Origin: an uncultured Bacteroides sp.
Lineage (GTDB): Bacteria > Bacteroidota > Bacteroidia > Bacteroidales > Bacteroidaceae
Reading direction: 5' to 3'
Assembly (NCBI GenBank): GCA_900552075.1
Contig: URYL01000006.1
Span: forward strand, 62,001 to 126,000
DNA length: 64,000 nt
Shown one piece after another: positions 17,803 to 26,978 of this stretch (its first letter is position 1; each line of letters opens with the position of its first letter). The notes beneath the pieces were generated by a model that did not search any database, was not told the origin of the DNA, and saw nothing but the letters and a program-made list of their open reading frames with translations. The translations under genes and the position numbers were made by a program.

Positions 17803-18570
17803 TTATTTGCTGTTTTTGGTTATAATTTCGTTGGCCAGGGCCAAATGGTTTTTTGCTCCGGTGGATTCTGCATCATAAAGGATGGCCGGAATACCGTGGC
17901 TGGGAGCTTCACTCAGTTTGACATTACGCTGGATGATGGTTTTGAATACCAGCTCCTGGAAATGTCGTTTCACTTCGTCATAAATCTGGTTAGCCAAACG
18001 CAGACGTGAGTCAAACATGGTTAGTAGAAATCCTTCAATTTCCAGCGAAGGATTCAGTTTTGTCTTGATAATCTTGATGGTATTCAGCAGTTTGCTAATT
18101 CCTTCCAACGCAAAGTATTCGCATTGAACTGGAATGATTACCGAGTCGGCAGCAGTCAATGCATTGATGGTAATCAAGCCGAGCGAAGGCGAGCAGTCTA
18201 TTAGTATGTAGTCATATTCGTCTTTCATCGGTTCCAGTGCGTGTCGCATGATTTTCTCACGGTTCTCCAGGTTCAACATTTCAATTTCAGCACCTACCAG
18301 GTCGATGTGAGAAGGTATGATGTCTAATCCGTCAATATCGGTGGTGTAAATAGCTTCCCGGATGTCTGCCTGATTAATTAAACATTCGTAGATTGAACAA
18401 TCAATGTCTTTCAAGTCCACGCCTAGACCAGATGAGGCATTTGCCTGAGGGTCAGCGTCAATCACTAGTACTTTCTTCTCGAGAGTAGCTAAAGATGCAG
18501 CCAAGTTAATCGTCGTGGTAGTTTTACCTACTCCTCCTTTTTGATTGGCTAAAGCAATAATTTTTCCCAT
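17803..18570 (-). CDS. parA: Chromosome partitioning ATPase ParA/Soj
   Basis: 255 residues from the ATG at 18570, which begins MGKIIALANQKGGVGKTTT; an upstream in-frame extension to 18684 adds no conserved sequence. The deviant Walker A KGGVGKTT and the Walker B-like DYILIDCSPSLG are clear. ParA binds DNA non-specifically as an ATP dimer and moves ParB-parS complexes. First gene of the operon, divergent from surE. A TATCTTTG -7 element lies at 18690-18697 on its strand, giving a leader of about 110 bases. Confidence 0.95.
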   Translation of the reverse strand: MGKIIALANQKGGVGKTTTTINLAASLATLEKKVLVIDADPQANASSGLGVDLKDIDCSIYECLINQADIREAIYTTDIDGLDIIPSHIDLVGAEIEMLNLENREKIMRHALEPMKDEYDYILIDCSPSLGLITINALTAADSVIIPVQCEYFALEGISKLLNTIKIIKTKLNPSLEIEGFLLTMFDSRLRLANQIYDEVKRHFQELVFKTIIQRNVKLSEAPSHGIPAILYDAESTGAKNHLALANEIITKNSK

Positions 18571-18689
18571 ATTAATCAGTTTATTCTGATTGCGAAGTAA
18601 CGAATAATTGGTGACAGTGTCAATTAAAATTCCATGACTTTTTGGAAAGTGTTGAAAAGTCACCTCATCTGTTAATAACTTCACGCGGG

Positions 18690-18697
18690 CAAAGATA
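18690..18697 (-). promoter_or_regulatory. -7 element for the parAB operon
   Basis: TATCTTTG on the minus strand, 120 bases before the parA start. The -33 box is not obvious. Confidence 0.5.
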
Positions 18698-18725
18698 TAT
18701 ATTTTTACTTAATTGCGTGACCCGG

Positions 18726-18756
18726 TTTGGTAAGATTAAGATTTGTTGTAACTTTA
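18726..18756 (+). promoter_or_regulatory. surE-lpxB promoter
   Basis: TTTG (18726-18729), 19 bases, TAACTTTA (18749-18756), one base off consensus. Predicted start of transcription is near 18763, leaving a short leader before the ATG at 18783. Confidence 0.6.
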
Positions 18757-18782
18757 CACTCATAAAAAGATTGAATGATAAT

Positions 18783-19556
18783 ATGATGAAAGAGAAACCA
18801 TTTCTGTTGTTGTCGAACGACGACGGCTATGCTGCGAAAGGAATTCAGGAGTTGATAAAAGTATTGCGTCCTATGGCCGATTTGATGGTAGTCGCTCCTT
18901 CGGGTCCCCGTTCGGGAGCTTCCGGTTCCATTACTTCAGAACATCCTCTTCGTTGCACGCAATTGATTTCTGAATCGGGATTTACTTTATATAGTTGCAC
19001 TGGCACACCAGTAGATTGTGTGAAGCTGGCTTTGCATGAATTGGTTCCTCGGGTACCCGATATGGTGATTGGAGGAATTAACCATGGGGACAATTCTTCT
19101 GTGAATGTACATTATTCGGGAACGATGGGAGTGGTGATTGAAGGTTGTCTGAAAGGAATACCTTCTGTAGGCTTTTCACTCTGCAATCATGATTCGGAAG
19201 CAGATTTCACGCCTACATTCCCTTATATACAGCGTATTGTAGAGGAGGTGTTGGTACATGGCTTGCCTTTAGGTACTTGCCTGAATGTGAACTTCCCCAA
19301 CGTAAAGGAATTGAAGGAGGTACGTGTCTGCCGGCAGACAAATGGTGTGTGGACCAATGAATTTGTAAAGGCAGAGCATCCGAGGGGAGGCTATTATTAC
19401 TGGTTGACAGGCTCTTATCAGAATAATGAACCGAATGCGGAAGATACGGACCATTGGGCGCTTGACCATGGATATGTGGCTATTACCCCCACACAGATTG
19501 ATGTGACGGCTTATGCTTTGAAAGAAGAAATGACTCACTGGAATTTTCAGTTATGA
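18783..19556 (+). CDS. surE: 5'-nucleotidase SurE
   Basis: 257 residues from 18783 (a second ATG follows directly at 18786); the frame is open further upstream but that part overlaps the promoter. The metal-binding LLSNDDGY motif at the N-terminus and GGINHGDN are diagnostic. SurE hydrolyses nucleoside 5'-monophosphates and short polyphosphates in the cytoplasm, often in stationary phase. Its stop overlaps the lpxB start by four bases (ATGA), so the two are coupled. Confidence 0.94.
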   Translation: MMKEKPFLLLSNDDGYAAKGIQELIKVLRPMADLMVVAPSGPRSGASGSITSEHPLRCTQLISESGFTLYSCTGTPVDCVKLALHELVPRVPDMVIGGINHGDNSSVNVHYSGTMGVVIEGCLKGIPSVGFSLCNHDSEADFTPTFPYIQRIVEEVLVHGLPLGTCLNVNFPNVKELKEVRVCRQTNGVWTNEFVKAEHPRGGYYYWLTGSYQNNEPNAEDTDHWALDHGYVAITPTQIDVTAYALKEEMTHWNFQL

Positions 19557-20710
19557 AATACTATTTAATTGTTGGAGAAGCTTCGGGTGATTTACATGCC
19601 TCGAATTTGATGAAAGCTTTGCAAAAGAATGATCCAGCTGCTGAATTTCGCTTTTTCGGAGGCGATTTGATGGCGGCCGTGGGAGGTACCTTGGTCAAGC
19701 ATTACAAGGATATGGCTTACATGGGATTCATTCCGGTTTTGTTGCATCTGCGGACGATTTTCAGGAACATGGATTTTTGCAAGGAAGACATTGTCGGCTG
19801 GCAGCCTGATGTATTGATATTGGTAGACTATCCGGGGTTTAATCTGAAAATAGCCGAGTATATCAAGGCGCATACCAGTATTCCTATATTTTATTATATT
19901 TCGCCCAAGATATGGGCTTGGAAGGAATATCGTATCAAGAATATTAAGCGTGATGTGGACGAATTGTTCTCCATCCTTCCTTTTGAGGTGGATTTCTTTC
20001 AGAAACATTCCTATCCTATTCATTATGTAGGCAATCCGTGCGTGGATGCCGTCGATGGTTTCCAACGGGCATACTCGGAAAATTTTGCTCAGTTTGTGGC
20101 ACGTAACAAACTGGGTAGCAAACCTATCGTAGCGTTACTGGCCGGGAGCCGGAAACAGGAGATAAAAGACAATCTTTCGCGTATGATAGAGGCTTCCCGG
20201 TCGTTCCCGGAATATCAGTTCGTTATCGCAGGGGCGCCGGGCATTGCACCGGAGTTTTATCGGGCCTATATGGGAGAAAATGCGGAGATTGTGTTCGGGC
20301 AAACCTATGATTTGCTTTCCCACGCCACGGCTGCTTTGGTGACGAGCGGTACAGCTACCCTGGAAACGGCATTGTTCCGCGTTCCTCAGGTGGTATGTTA
20401 CTACACGGCAGCCGGCAAGCTCGTGTCGTTTTTGCGGCGGCATATATTAAAGGTAAAATATATCTCGCTGGTCAATCTGATTGCCGGGCGTGAAGTGGTG
20501 GCTGAGCTGGTAGCCGATGGAATGACGGTGGAAAATGTGAAGACGCAGCTGGCCCGAATTCTTCCTAGTGGTGAGGGCTTGGAACAGATGTTGCAGGGAT
20601 ATGAGAGACTGATTAATTTGCTCGGTGAGGCCGGAGCTTCCGACAGGGCTGCTTCTCAAATGGTAGAATGTTTGCGACAGAAAAAGAACAAGTCCTCACA
20701 TTCCAAATGA
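19553..20710 (+). CDS. lpxB: Lipid-A-disaccharide synthase
   Basis: 385 residues, normal length for LpxB. The N-terminal GEASGDLHA and the GT-B features YISPKIWAWKEYRIKNIK and ALLAGSRKQEI are visible. It joins UDP-2,3-diacylglucosamine to lipid X to form the lipid A disaccharide at the inner membrane. Coupled to surE. A hairpin (20688-20723, ACAAGTCCTC/GAGGACTTGT) straddles the stop codon and lacks a T-run. Confidence 0.95.
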   Translation: MKYYLIVGEASGDLHASNLMKALQKNDPAAEFRFFGGDLMAAVGGTLVKHYKDMAYMGFIPVLLHLRTIFRNMDFCKEDIVGWQPDVLILVDYPGFNLKIAEYIKAHTSIPIFYYISPKIWAWKEYRIKNIKRDVDELFSILPFEVDFFQKHSYPIHYVGNPCVDAVDGFQRAYSENFAQFVARNKLGSKPIVALLAGSRKQEIKDNLSRMIEASRSFPEYQFVIAGAPGIAPEFYRAYMGENAEIVFGQTYDLLSHATAALVTSGTATLETALFRVPQVVCYYTAAGKLVSFLRRHILKVKYISLVNLIAGREVVAELVADGMTVENVKTQLARILPSGEGLEQMLQGYERLINLLGEAGASDRAASQMVECLRQKKNKSSHSK

Positions 20711-20755
20711 ATGGAGGACTTGTATTGTAGGATATAAAAGGAAATTGTTGACTTT

Positions 20756-21601
20756 TTAAAAGCACGATATTATATATAGGTATACCACTGCTGCTGGAAC
20801 CGCCACCAGTGTGCTGTCAAAGCGGTCGAGCATACCTCCGTGTCCCGGGAGAATATTTCCCGAATCTTTTATTCCCAAGGTACGCTTCAGCAGTGATTCT
20901 GTCAAGTCACCCAGCGTACCGAAAACCACTACCGTCAGGGCGAGTCCAATCCATACCCCTATTGGCATGAAGGGGAAGAAATGAGCCATAAGGATGGCGG
21001 CAATGATGTTGAATACACCTCCTCCAATGGAGCCTTCCCATGATTTCTTGGGTGAGATTCTCTCAAATAAGCGATGTTTCCCAAACAACATTCCAGTACA
21101 GTAGGCTCCTGTATCATTTATCCAAGTAAAGATGAAGATGGATAAAGGCAGTATCGGGTTATACTGTATACTGTTAGGGGAAGAATCACCCGTAGAATGA
21201 TAGGCCAGTACGTTCAGCATGGCGAACGAAAGAGCAATATACACTTGGCTCATCATGGCATACGCCCAGTTGTTCAACGGGTTTTTCTTCTTTAAGTACA
21301 ATTCGCTCACCAAGAGGTAGATGAGGAGGAATAAATAAGGTATCAGAATTTCACTCTGTCCGGGCATCACACCCAAATAGGCGAATCCGAAGAACAAAAA
21401 GACACCTGCCAGCATACAGATGGGCTTGTTGATTTCTACATCCGGCTGCTTACTGATAATGGTCCCAAATTCATGGATGGTCAGTGCGGTGATTAGTGCG
21501 AACAATAAGGAGAAAGAGATAGGCCCCCCGAGGATACATCCTACGAGGACGCCTACAAAAATAACTCCTGTAATGGCGCGTTGAATAAAATTGCTTTTCA
21601 C
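20756..21601 (-). CDS. cdsA: Phosphatidate cytidylyltransferase
   Basis: 281 residues from a GTG start. About eight membrane segments. The CDP-alcohol signature is present near the C-terminus (SPKKSWEGSIGGG, then LLKRTLGIKDSG and GHGGMLDRFDS). It makes CDP-diacylglycerol, precursor of phosphatidylethanolamine and other phospholipids, in the inner membrane. Third gene of rsfS-ftsH-cdsA, 33 bases after ftsH. Confidence 0.95.
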   Translation of the reverse strand: MKSNFIQRAITGVIFVGVLVGCILGGPISFSLLFALITALTIHEFGTIISKQPDVEINKPICMLAGVFLFFGFAYLGVMPGQSEILIPYLFLLIYLLVSELYLKKKNPLNNWAYAMMSQVYIALSFAMLNVLAYHSTGDSSPNSIQYNPILPLSIFIFTWINDTGAYCTGMLFGKHRLFERISPKKSWEGSIGGGVFNIIAAILMAHFFPFMPIGVWIGLALTVVVFGTLGDLTESLLKRTLGIKDSGNILPGHGGMLDRFDSTLVAVPAAVVYLYIISCF

Positions 21602-21634
21602 GGTGTTTTATGTATTTCCCAATAAACTTGGCGG

Positions 21635-23680
21635 TTATTTTTCTCCTTCTGTAGGCTGAGACTCGTCAGTCGCAGGCTTTTCTTCCGGCTTTTCTTCCGT
21701 GGGCTCTGCGGGTTCAGAAGTCTCTTGCTTGTTCTCCAGCTGTTTGGCCGCTTCTGCTTGTTCGTTGGCGGCCATGATTTCTTCCGAACGTGAGGTCCAC
21801 GGACGTTTACCAAATATACGTTCTACATCCTCTGCAAAGATAACTTCACGTTCTATCAGCAACTCGGCCAGTTCGTTGTGTCCTTCACTGTGCTCTTTCA
21901 ACAACTCTTTAGCCCGTGTATATTGTTCATTGATCATGTTTTGTACTTCCTGGTCAATGAGTTCTGCGGTATGCTCACTGTAGGGCTTTGTAAAGCTATA
22001 ATCTTCATTACTGTTGTAATAACACAAATTGGGGAGTTTATTGCTCATACCTGCGTAAGCAATCATGCCGTATGCCTGTTTGGTCACTCGTTCCAAATCA
22101 TTCATTGCACCGGTAGAAATATGTCCGATGAAGAGTTCTTCTGCGGCGCGTCCACCTAAAGTGGCACACATCTCGTCTAGCATCTGTTCCTTCGTCGTAA
22201 TTTGGCGCTCTTCTGGAAGATACCAAGCTGCACCCAAGGCACGGCCTCTCGGTACGATGGTGACTTTGATCAGCGGGTTGGCATGTTCCAGGAACCAGGA
22301 AATAGTGGCATGACCTGCTTCGTGCAGAGCGATGGCACGTTTTTCGGCTGCTGTCATTACTTTCGTCTTCTTTTCCAATCCACCTACAATACGGTCTATC
22401 GCAGCCAGAAAATCATCTTTTCCTACGCTCTTCTTTTGATGACGGGCGGCAATCAGGGCTGCTTCGTTACAAACATTGGCAATATCAGCTCCGCTGAATC
22501 CTGGAGTCTGGCGAGCCAGCAAGTCTACATCTACAGAGTCATCTAGTTTCAACGGTCTCAAATGCACGCCAAACACTTCCTTTCGTTCGTTCAAATCCGG
22601 CAGGTCCACGTAAATCTGACGGTCGAAACGGCCGGCACGCAGCAAGGCCTTATCCAGGATATCTACTCGGTTGGTAGCAGCCAGGATGATGACTCCACTG
22701 TTGGAACCAAATCCGTCCATTTCTGTCAGCAATTGGTTCAAAGTATTTTCACGTTCGTCGTTTCCTCCCATGCTTGGGTTCTTTCCACGGGCACGTCCTA
22801 CGGCATCAATTTCATCGATGAAAATGATGCACGGAGCTTTTTCTTTGGCCTGACGGAACAAATCGCGTACGCGGGATGCACCCACACCCACGAACATTTC
22901 CACGAAGTCAGAACCGGAGATGGAGAAAAACGGTACATCAGCTTCTCCAGCTACAGCCTTGGCCAGCAAGGTCTTTCCAGTTCCCGGAGGGCCTACCAGC
23001 AAGGCACCTTTAGGTATTTTACCTCCCAGTTCCGTGTACTTTTGCGGTTGTTTCAAGAAGTCTACGATTTCCTGTACCTCCTGTTTGGCAGCTGCTTGTC
23101 CGGCTACGTCCTTGAAGGTGATGCGGTTGGTCCCTTTTTCAAAAAGCTGTGCCTTGCTTCTGCCTACATTAAAAACGTTCGATGAGCCACCGGCACCTCC
23201 TCCACCTCCCATCCGTCGCATGGCGAACATCCAGATGGCAATGAGGATGACAAAAGGCAGTACATTCCAAAGAATCAGGCTGAAGTAATCACTTTTCTTT
23301 TCATATTGTATGGAGCCGGTGAAGTTTCCAGCTTTCTGTTGTTCATCCAGAAATTTGTCCAAGGCTTCCATGGAACCTATTTGTACGTGGATAGCCGGAC
23401 TTCTTCCCACTTTGCTGGCATCTTTTTTAAAGACATCCACAATGTGTTCCGGCTTGATATACATTTCTATTGTATTGTTATCGTATGCCACGATTTTATC
23501 TGCATATCCTTTGGTAACCATTTCCTGAAATTCTGTGTAGTTCACCTCTTTGGTGGCGCTACCTTCATCTCCAGAGAAGTAAAGAAAGGCAAAAATCATA
23601 GCGATAATGACGTAAAGCCACGTCAGGCTGAAACGTGGTACGTTGATTTTTGGCTTATTATTGTTTGAATTGTTATTCAT
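21635..23680 (-). CDS. ftsH: ATP-dependent zinc metalloprotease FtsH
   Basis: 681 residues. Two membrane segments flank a periplasmic domain; the AAA module carries Walker A GPPGTGKT, Walker B CIIFIDEID and the SRH with RAGRFDR; the protease carries HEAGH. A long Glu/Pro/Thr-rich tail (last ~40 residues) is typical of Bacteroidota forms. It degrades misassembled membrane proteins and short-lived regulators. Start ATG at 23680, 20 bases after rsfS. Confidence 0.97.
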   Translation of the reverse strand: MNNNSNNNKPKINVPRFSLTWLYVIIAMIFAFLYFSGDEGSATKEVNYTEFQEMVTKGYADKIVAYDNNTIEMYIKPEHIVDVFKKDASKVGRSPAIHVQIGSMEALDKFLDEQQKAGNFTGSIQYEKKSDYFSLILWNVLPFVILIAIWMFAMRRMGGGGGAGGSSNVFNVGRSKAQLFEKGTNRITFKDVAGQAAAKQEVQEIVDFLKQPQKYTELGGKIPKGALLVGPPGTGKTLLAKAVAGEADVPFFSISGSDFVEMFVGVGASRVRDLFRQAKEKAPCIIFIDEIDAVGRARGKNPSMGGNDERENTLNQLLTEMDGFGSNSGVIILAATNRVDILDKALLRAGRFDRQIYVDLPDLNERKEVFGVHLRPLKLDDSVDVDLLARQTPGFSGADIANVCNEAALIAARHQKKSVGKDDFLAAIDRIVGGLEKKTKVMTAAEKRAIALHEAGHATISWFLEHANPLIKVTIVPRGRALGAAWYLPEERQITTKEQMLDEMCATLGGRAAEELFIGHISTGAMNDLERVTKQAYGMIAYAGMSNKLPNLCYYNSNEDYSFTKPYSEHTAELIDQEVQNMINEQYTRAKELLKEHSEGHNELAELLIEREVIFAEDVERIFGKRPWTSRSEEIMAANEQAEAAKQLENKQETSEPAEPTEEKPEEKPATDESQPTEGEK

Positions 23681-23700
23681 AATTCTATACCTATATTATA

Positions 23701-24060
23701 TTAGTCTAAGTCTGGAATGTGAGTCAGTTTGGCATCCGCCCACAAATGTTCCAAGTTGTAAAAATCCCGTACTTCCGGTAAAAATACATGCACAATTACG
23801 TCGCTGTAATCCATGGCAACCCATTGGGCATTTCTTTGTCCATCTATGGCATATACTTTGGTCCCGGTTTCTTTTCTGACATGTTCTTTGATGGAGTCAA
23901 CAATAGCCAGTACTTGGCTAGGTGAGTTTCCCTGGCAAATGACAAAATATTTACAGATGGTATCTTCTATCTCAGTTAAATCGACAATTACAATCTGTTT
24001 ACCTTTTTTCTCTTGAATTCCTTCAGTGATTTTTTCTATTAATTTTTTTGTTTCGTTCAT
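23701..24060 (-). CDS. rsfS: Ribosome silencing factor RsfS (Iojap family)
   Basis: 119 residues with the family segments DLTEIEDTICKYFVICQG and VYAIDGQRNAQWVAMDYSDVIVHVF. RsfS binds uL14 on the 50S subunit and blocks subunit joining during starvation. First gene of the rsfS-ftsH-cdsA block. Confidence 0.94.
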   Translation of the reverse strand: MNETKKLIEKITEGIQEKKGKQIVIVDLTEIEDTICKYFVICQGNSPSQVLAIVDSIKEHVRKETGTKVYAIDGQRNAQWVAMDYSDVIVHVFLPEVRDFYNLEHLWADAKLTHIPDLD

Positions 24061-24211
24061 TCGTTTGAATATTCCTATATTTATAAATAAAGTTCTTTAT
24101 AATAAGTAGGGCAAATATACTTGCTTTTCCGTATATCAGAAAATTTTTGTTTGAAAGAAGCTGAAAAAAGAAGAAAAATATGTTTTTGAGAAGAAAAAAA
24201 AGCCCGAAAAC

Positions 24212-24241
24212 TTTGTATGTTCCAAAAAAGTTGTACCTTTG
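24212..24241 (+). promoter_or_regulatory. Promoter of the tRNA-Gln pair
   Basis: TTTG (24212-24215), 18 bases, TACCTTTG (24234-24241), about 40 bases before the first tRNA. Confidence 0.65.
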
Positions 24242-24279
24242 CAGCGTCAAACAAAAAACGACAATCGTTCTTTAGATAT

Positions 24280-24350
24280 TGGGCTATGGTGTAATGGTAA
24301 CACAACAGATTCTGGTCCTGTTTTTCTTGGTTCGAATCCGAGTAGCCCAA
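24280..24350 (+). tRNA. tRNA-Gln (CTG), first copy
   Basis: 71 nt. Acceptor TGGGCTA/TAGCCCA, D-arm GTG/CAC, T-arm with TTCGAAT loop, discriminator A, CCA not encoded. The anticodon loop reads TTCTGGT, giving CTG for glutamine. With this reading the last anticodon-stem pair (31-39) is A-C instead of A-U. Confidence 0.88.
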
Positions 24351-24391
24351 CTTCTTTTTGCTGCGTTTCCACGGAGGAAGCAACGCGTTAT

Positions 24392-24462
24392 TGGGCTATG
24401 GTGTAATGGTAACACAACAGATTCTGGTCCTGTTTTTCTTGGTTCGAATCCGAGTAGCCCAA
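24392..24462 (+). tRNA. tRNA-Gln (CTG), second identical copy
   Basis: Identical to the first copy across all 71 nt, separated from it by a 41-base spacer of different sequence. Both are probably cut from one transcript. Confidence 0.88.
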
Positions 24463-24463
24463 C

Positions 24464-24497
24464 AAAAAGGTGTTCTGAGTAATCAGAATGCCTTTTT
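24464..24497 (+). terminator. Terminator after the tRNA-Gln pair
   Basis: AAAAAGG..TTCTGA pairs with TCAGAA..CCTTTTTT, with two wobble pairs in the middle, followed by a T-run. The 200 bases after it up to 24700 are AT-rich leader of the next gene. Confidence 0.75.
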
Positions 24498-24699
24498 TGT
24501 TTCTTTCTTTATTCTTTCTGAATAGGATAAATATTTCTACAACTGATTTAAAATCAATGAACTGTGAATTTCTTTAATTTTTTCTGATTGTTAATCGGTG
24601 TTAATTATTGTCTTTTTACAAACAAATTAATTCGATTAATGGTTATTAAGTTATCGAGATTGAAAAATGTGATTAAGGTATTAAAGTTTGAATGAAAAA

Positions 24700-25842
24700 A
24701 TGAAAAAGGTAACAATTTTGGTAGCTGCAGCTTTGGCTGTGACGTCTTTTTCTGCAAATGCACAAAAGGCGTATGAAGGAACTCGCTTCCTTGATAATTG
24801 GTATGTAGGTGTAAAAGGTGGTGTAACCACTCCAACCGCTCATTCTGCTTTTTGGCGCAACATGCGTGCGGAAACGGGTATTGAGTTGGGTAAGCAGATA
24901 ACTCCAGTTTTGGGGGTTTCTTTTGAAGGATTGACCGGTATCAATACTTCAATGAGCAAGACCGCTTTCGATGATTTGAATTTGGGACTGTTGGGTAAGA
25001 TTAACTTGAATAATCTTTTCTGCGGATACAACGGTCAGCCGAGATTGTTTGAAGTAGAAGGTATTGCCGGATTTGGCTGGGGACATGATTTCATGAACTC
25101 AGGTCTTGGATATGACCGTTCTTATATGGTGAGCCGTTTCGGAGCTAGCTTCAATTTCAATTTGGGTGAGGAAAAAGCCTGGGCAGTAAATATTCGTCCG
25201 GCCATTGTATATAGAATGGATGGAGAACGTGCTCAGGTATTGAATGTAAACAAGTCGAAGATTGAAATCTTGGCAGGAGTAACTTATCGTTTTGCCAGCA
25301 GCAACGGCAAGCATTACATGACTATCCAGAAGCCTTACAATCAGGCAGAGGTAAATTCTTTGAATGAATCTATCAATGCATTGCGTGCGGAAAATGCTCG
25401 CAAGGAGGAAGCTCTGAACGCAAAAGAAGCAGAAAACGCACGTTTGGCAAAAGAACTGACCGATTTGAAGAATGCTCCGAAAGAAGTGCAGACTATCGTA
25501 CAGAACACGCACTCTAAGTCATTGGAATCTGTGGTTACTTTCCGTCAGGGAAAGACTGCGATCAGTGCAGATCAGGTGCCTAACGTAGAGCGTATTGCCA
25601 CTTATATGAAGAACAACCCGAAGAGCACCGTGTCTATCAAGGGATATGCTTCTCCGGAAGGTAGCGCAGAAGTCAATGCACGTGTGGCTCAGCAGCGTGC
25701 AGATGCAGTGAAGAACATGCTGATTAGCAAGTATAAAATCAGTGCTTCACGTATCACAGCTGAAGGTCAGGGAGTAGGCGATATGTTCTCTGAACCGGAT
25801 TGGAACCGTGTAAGTATTGCTACTTTGAACGAAGCTGAATAA
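24700..25842 (+). CDS. OmpA-family outer membrane protein
   Basis: 380 residues from the ATG at 24700; an in-frame TTG at 24688 only lengthens the signal peptide and an ATG at 24692 is out of frame. Order: signal peptide (MKKVTILVAAALAVTSFSANA), a beta-barrel of about 190 residues, a coiled-coil linker rich in Glu/Ala/Asn (about 215-255), and a C-terminal OmpA peptidoglycan-binding domain with GYASPEGSAEVNARVAQQRA. It tethers the outer membrane to the wall and is likely abundant. Confidence 0.92.
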   Translation: MKKVTILVAAALAVTSFSANAQKAYEGTRFLDNWYVGVKGGVTTPTAHSAFWRNMRAETGIELGKQITPVLGVSFEGLTGINTSMSKTAFDDLNLGLLGKINLNNLFCGYNGQPRLFEVEGIAGFGWGHDFMNSGLGYDRSYMVSRFGASFNFNLGEEKAWAVNIRPAIVYRMDGERAQVLNVNKSKIEILAGVTYRFASSNGKHYMTIQKPYNQAEVNSLNESINALRAENARKEEALNAKEAENARLAKELTDLKNAPKEVQTIVQNTHSKSLESVVTFRQGKTAISADQVPNVERIATYMKNNPKSTVSIKGYASPEGSAEVNARVAQQRADAVKNMLISKYKISASRITAEGQGVGDMFSEPDWNRVSIATLNEAE

Positions 25843-25871
25843 TTCTTTTATAATTGAAATAATGTAGTCTG

Positions 25872-25908
25872 AAAGGCTGTTGCAGGTAATGCTGTGACAG
25901 CCTTTTTT
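25872..25908 (+). terminator. Terminator of the OmpA-like gene
   Basis: AAAGGCTGT/ACAGCCTTT, 9-bp stem with a 16-base loop and a T-run. Confidence 0.85.
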
Positions 25909-26009
25909 ATGTTTTATCCTAGATGGGGAGGTTTTTACATTTCTTGTTTTTGTGAAATGTGGGAAAAGTGGCTGAAAAACATTATCTTTGTTGCCGAATT
26001 TGTAAAATC

Positions 26010-26945
26010 ATGGAAGAACGTACACGATACAATGATTTTGCCAAGTTTCTGGCGCTTCATTTCCCTTTCAAGGTGCAGAAGATTTCCCTGAATGTGGGGT
26101 TCACCTGTCCGAACCGGGATGGGGCGAAGGGATATGGAGGATGTACTTACTGCAACAACCAGACCTTTAATCCGGCTTATTGTCGGACGGATAAGTCGGT
26201 GACGCAGCAGTTGGAAGAGGGCAAGGCTTTTTTCGCGCGGAAGTATCCGGACATGAGATACCTGGCTTACTTCCAGGCTTACACCAATACGTATGCAGAG
26301 CTGGAGAAATTGCGTCAAATGTACGAGGATGCCCTTCGGGTGGAAGGAGTTGTAGGACTGGTGATTGGTACGCGCCCCGACTGCATGCCCGAAGAGTTGT
26401 TGGATTATCTGGAGGAGTTAAACCGCCGGACTTTCCTGTTGGTGGAATACGGTATTGAGAGTACGGACAACCAGACCTTGCAACGGATTAACCGTGGGCA
26501 TACGTTTGAATGTACGGCAGATGCCGTGAAACGTACGGCGGAAAGAGGGATACGTGTGGGAGGACACGTCATTTTAGGATTACCGGGAGAAGACCATGAG
26601 GCCATCATCCACCAAGCAGCACAGGTGTCAGCCTTGCCTCTGACCACGTTGAAGATGCATCAGTTGCAGTTGGTGCGGGGTACGCGTATGGCTCGTGAGT
26701 ACGAACAGCATCCTGAGGACTTTCATTTATACGAAGTGGATGAGTATATTGACCTGGTGATTGATTATCTGGAATGTGTACGTCCTGACTTGGTACTGGA
26801 ACGTTTCGTGTCACAATCGCCCAAAGAGTTGTTGATAGCCCCTGACTGGGGAATCAAGAATTATGAGTTTGCGGTCCGCATGAAGCGTCGTCTACAGGAA
26901 AGAGATACCTGGCAGGGTAAGTTTTATAATAAGGAAAAAGAATAA
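26010..26945 (+). CDS. TIGR01212-family (YhcC-like) radical SAM protein
   Basis: 311 residues from the ATG at 26010. A TATCTTTG element at 25983-25990 lies inside the longer frame that opens at 25959, which favours the later start. The cluster ligands are in CPNRDGAKGYGGCTYCNNQ, the long first spacing being typical of this family. VGGHVILGLPGEDHEA lies in the barrel. The reaction is not established; the family is thought to act on RNA or cofactors. It stands alone between two terminator-bounded genes. Confidence 0.9.
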   Translation: MEERTRYNDFAKFLALHFPFKVQKISLNVGFTCPNRDGAKGYGGCTYCNNQTFNPAYCRTDKSVTQQLEEGKAFFARKYPDMRYLAYFQAYTNTYAELEKLRQMYEDALRVEGVVGLVIGTRPDCMPEELLDYLEELNRRTFLLVEYGIESTDNQTLQRINRGHTFECTADAVKRTAERGIRVGGHVILGLPGEDHEAIIHQAAQVSALPLTTLKMHQLQLVRGTRMAREYEQHPEDFHLYEVDEYIDLVIDYLECVRPDLVLERFVSQSPKELLIAPDWGIKNYEFAVRMKRRLQERDTWQGKFYNKEKE

Positions 26946-26978
26946 AAACAATATAGTATTTTTAATAATAGGATATCA

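Noticed and set aside
17100..18800. parS site near parAB
   Set aside because: No sequence close to the TGTTNCACGTGNAACA type was found by eye; a motif scan would be needed to exclude a diverged site.
20688..20723. Rho-independent terminator at the end of lpxB
   Set aside because: The stem is good but no T-run follows on either strand; it is kept only as a hairpin in the lpxB entry.
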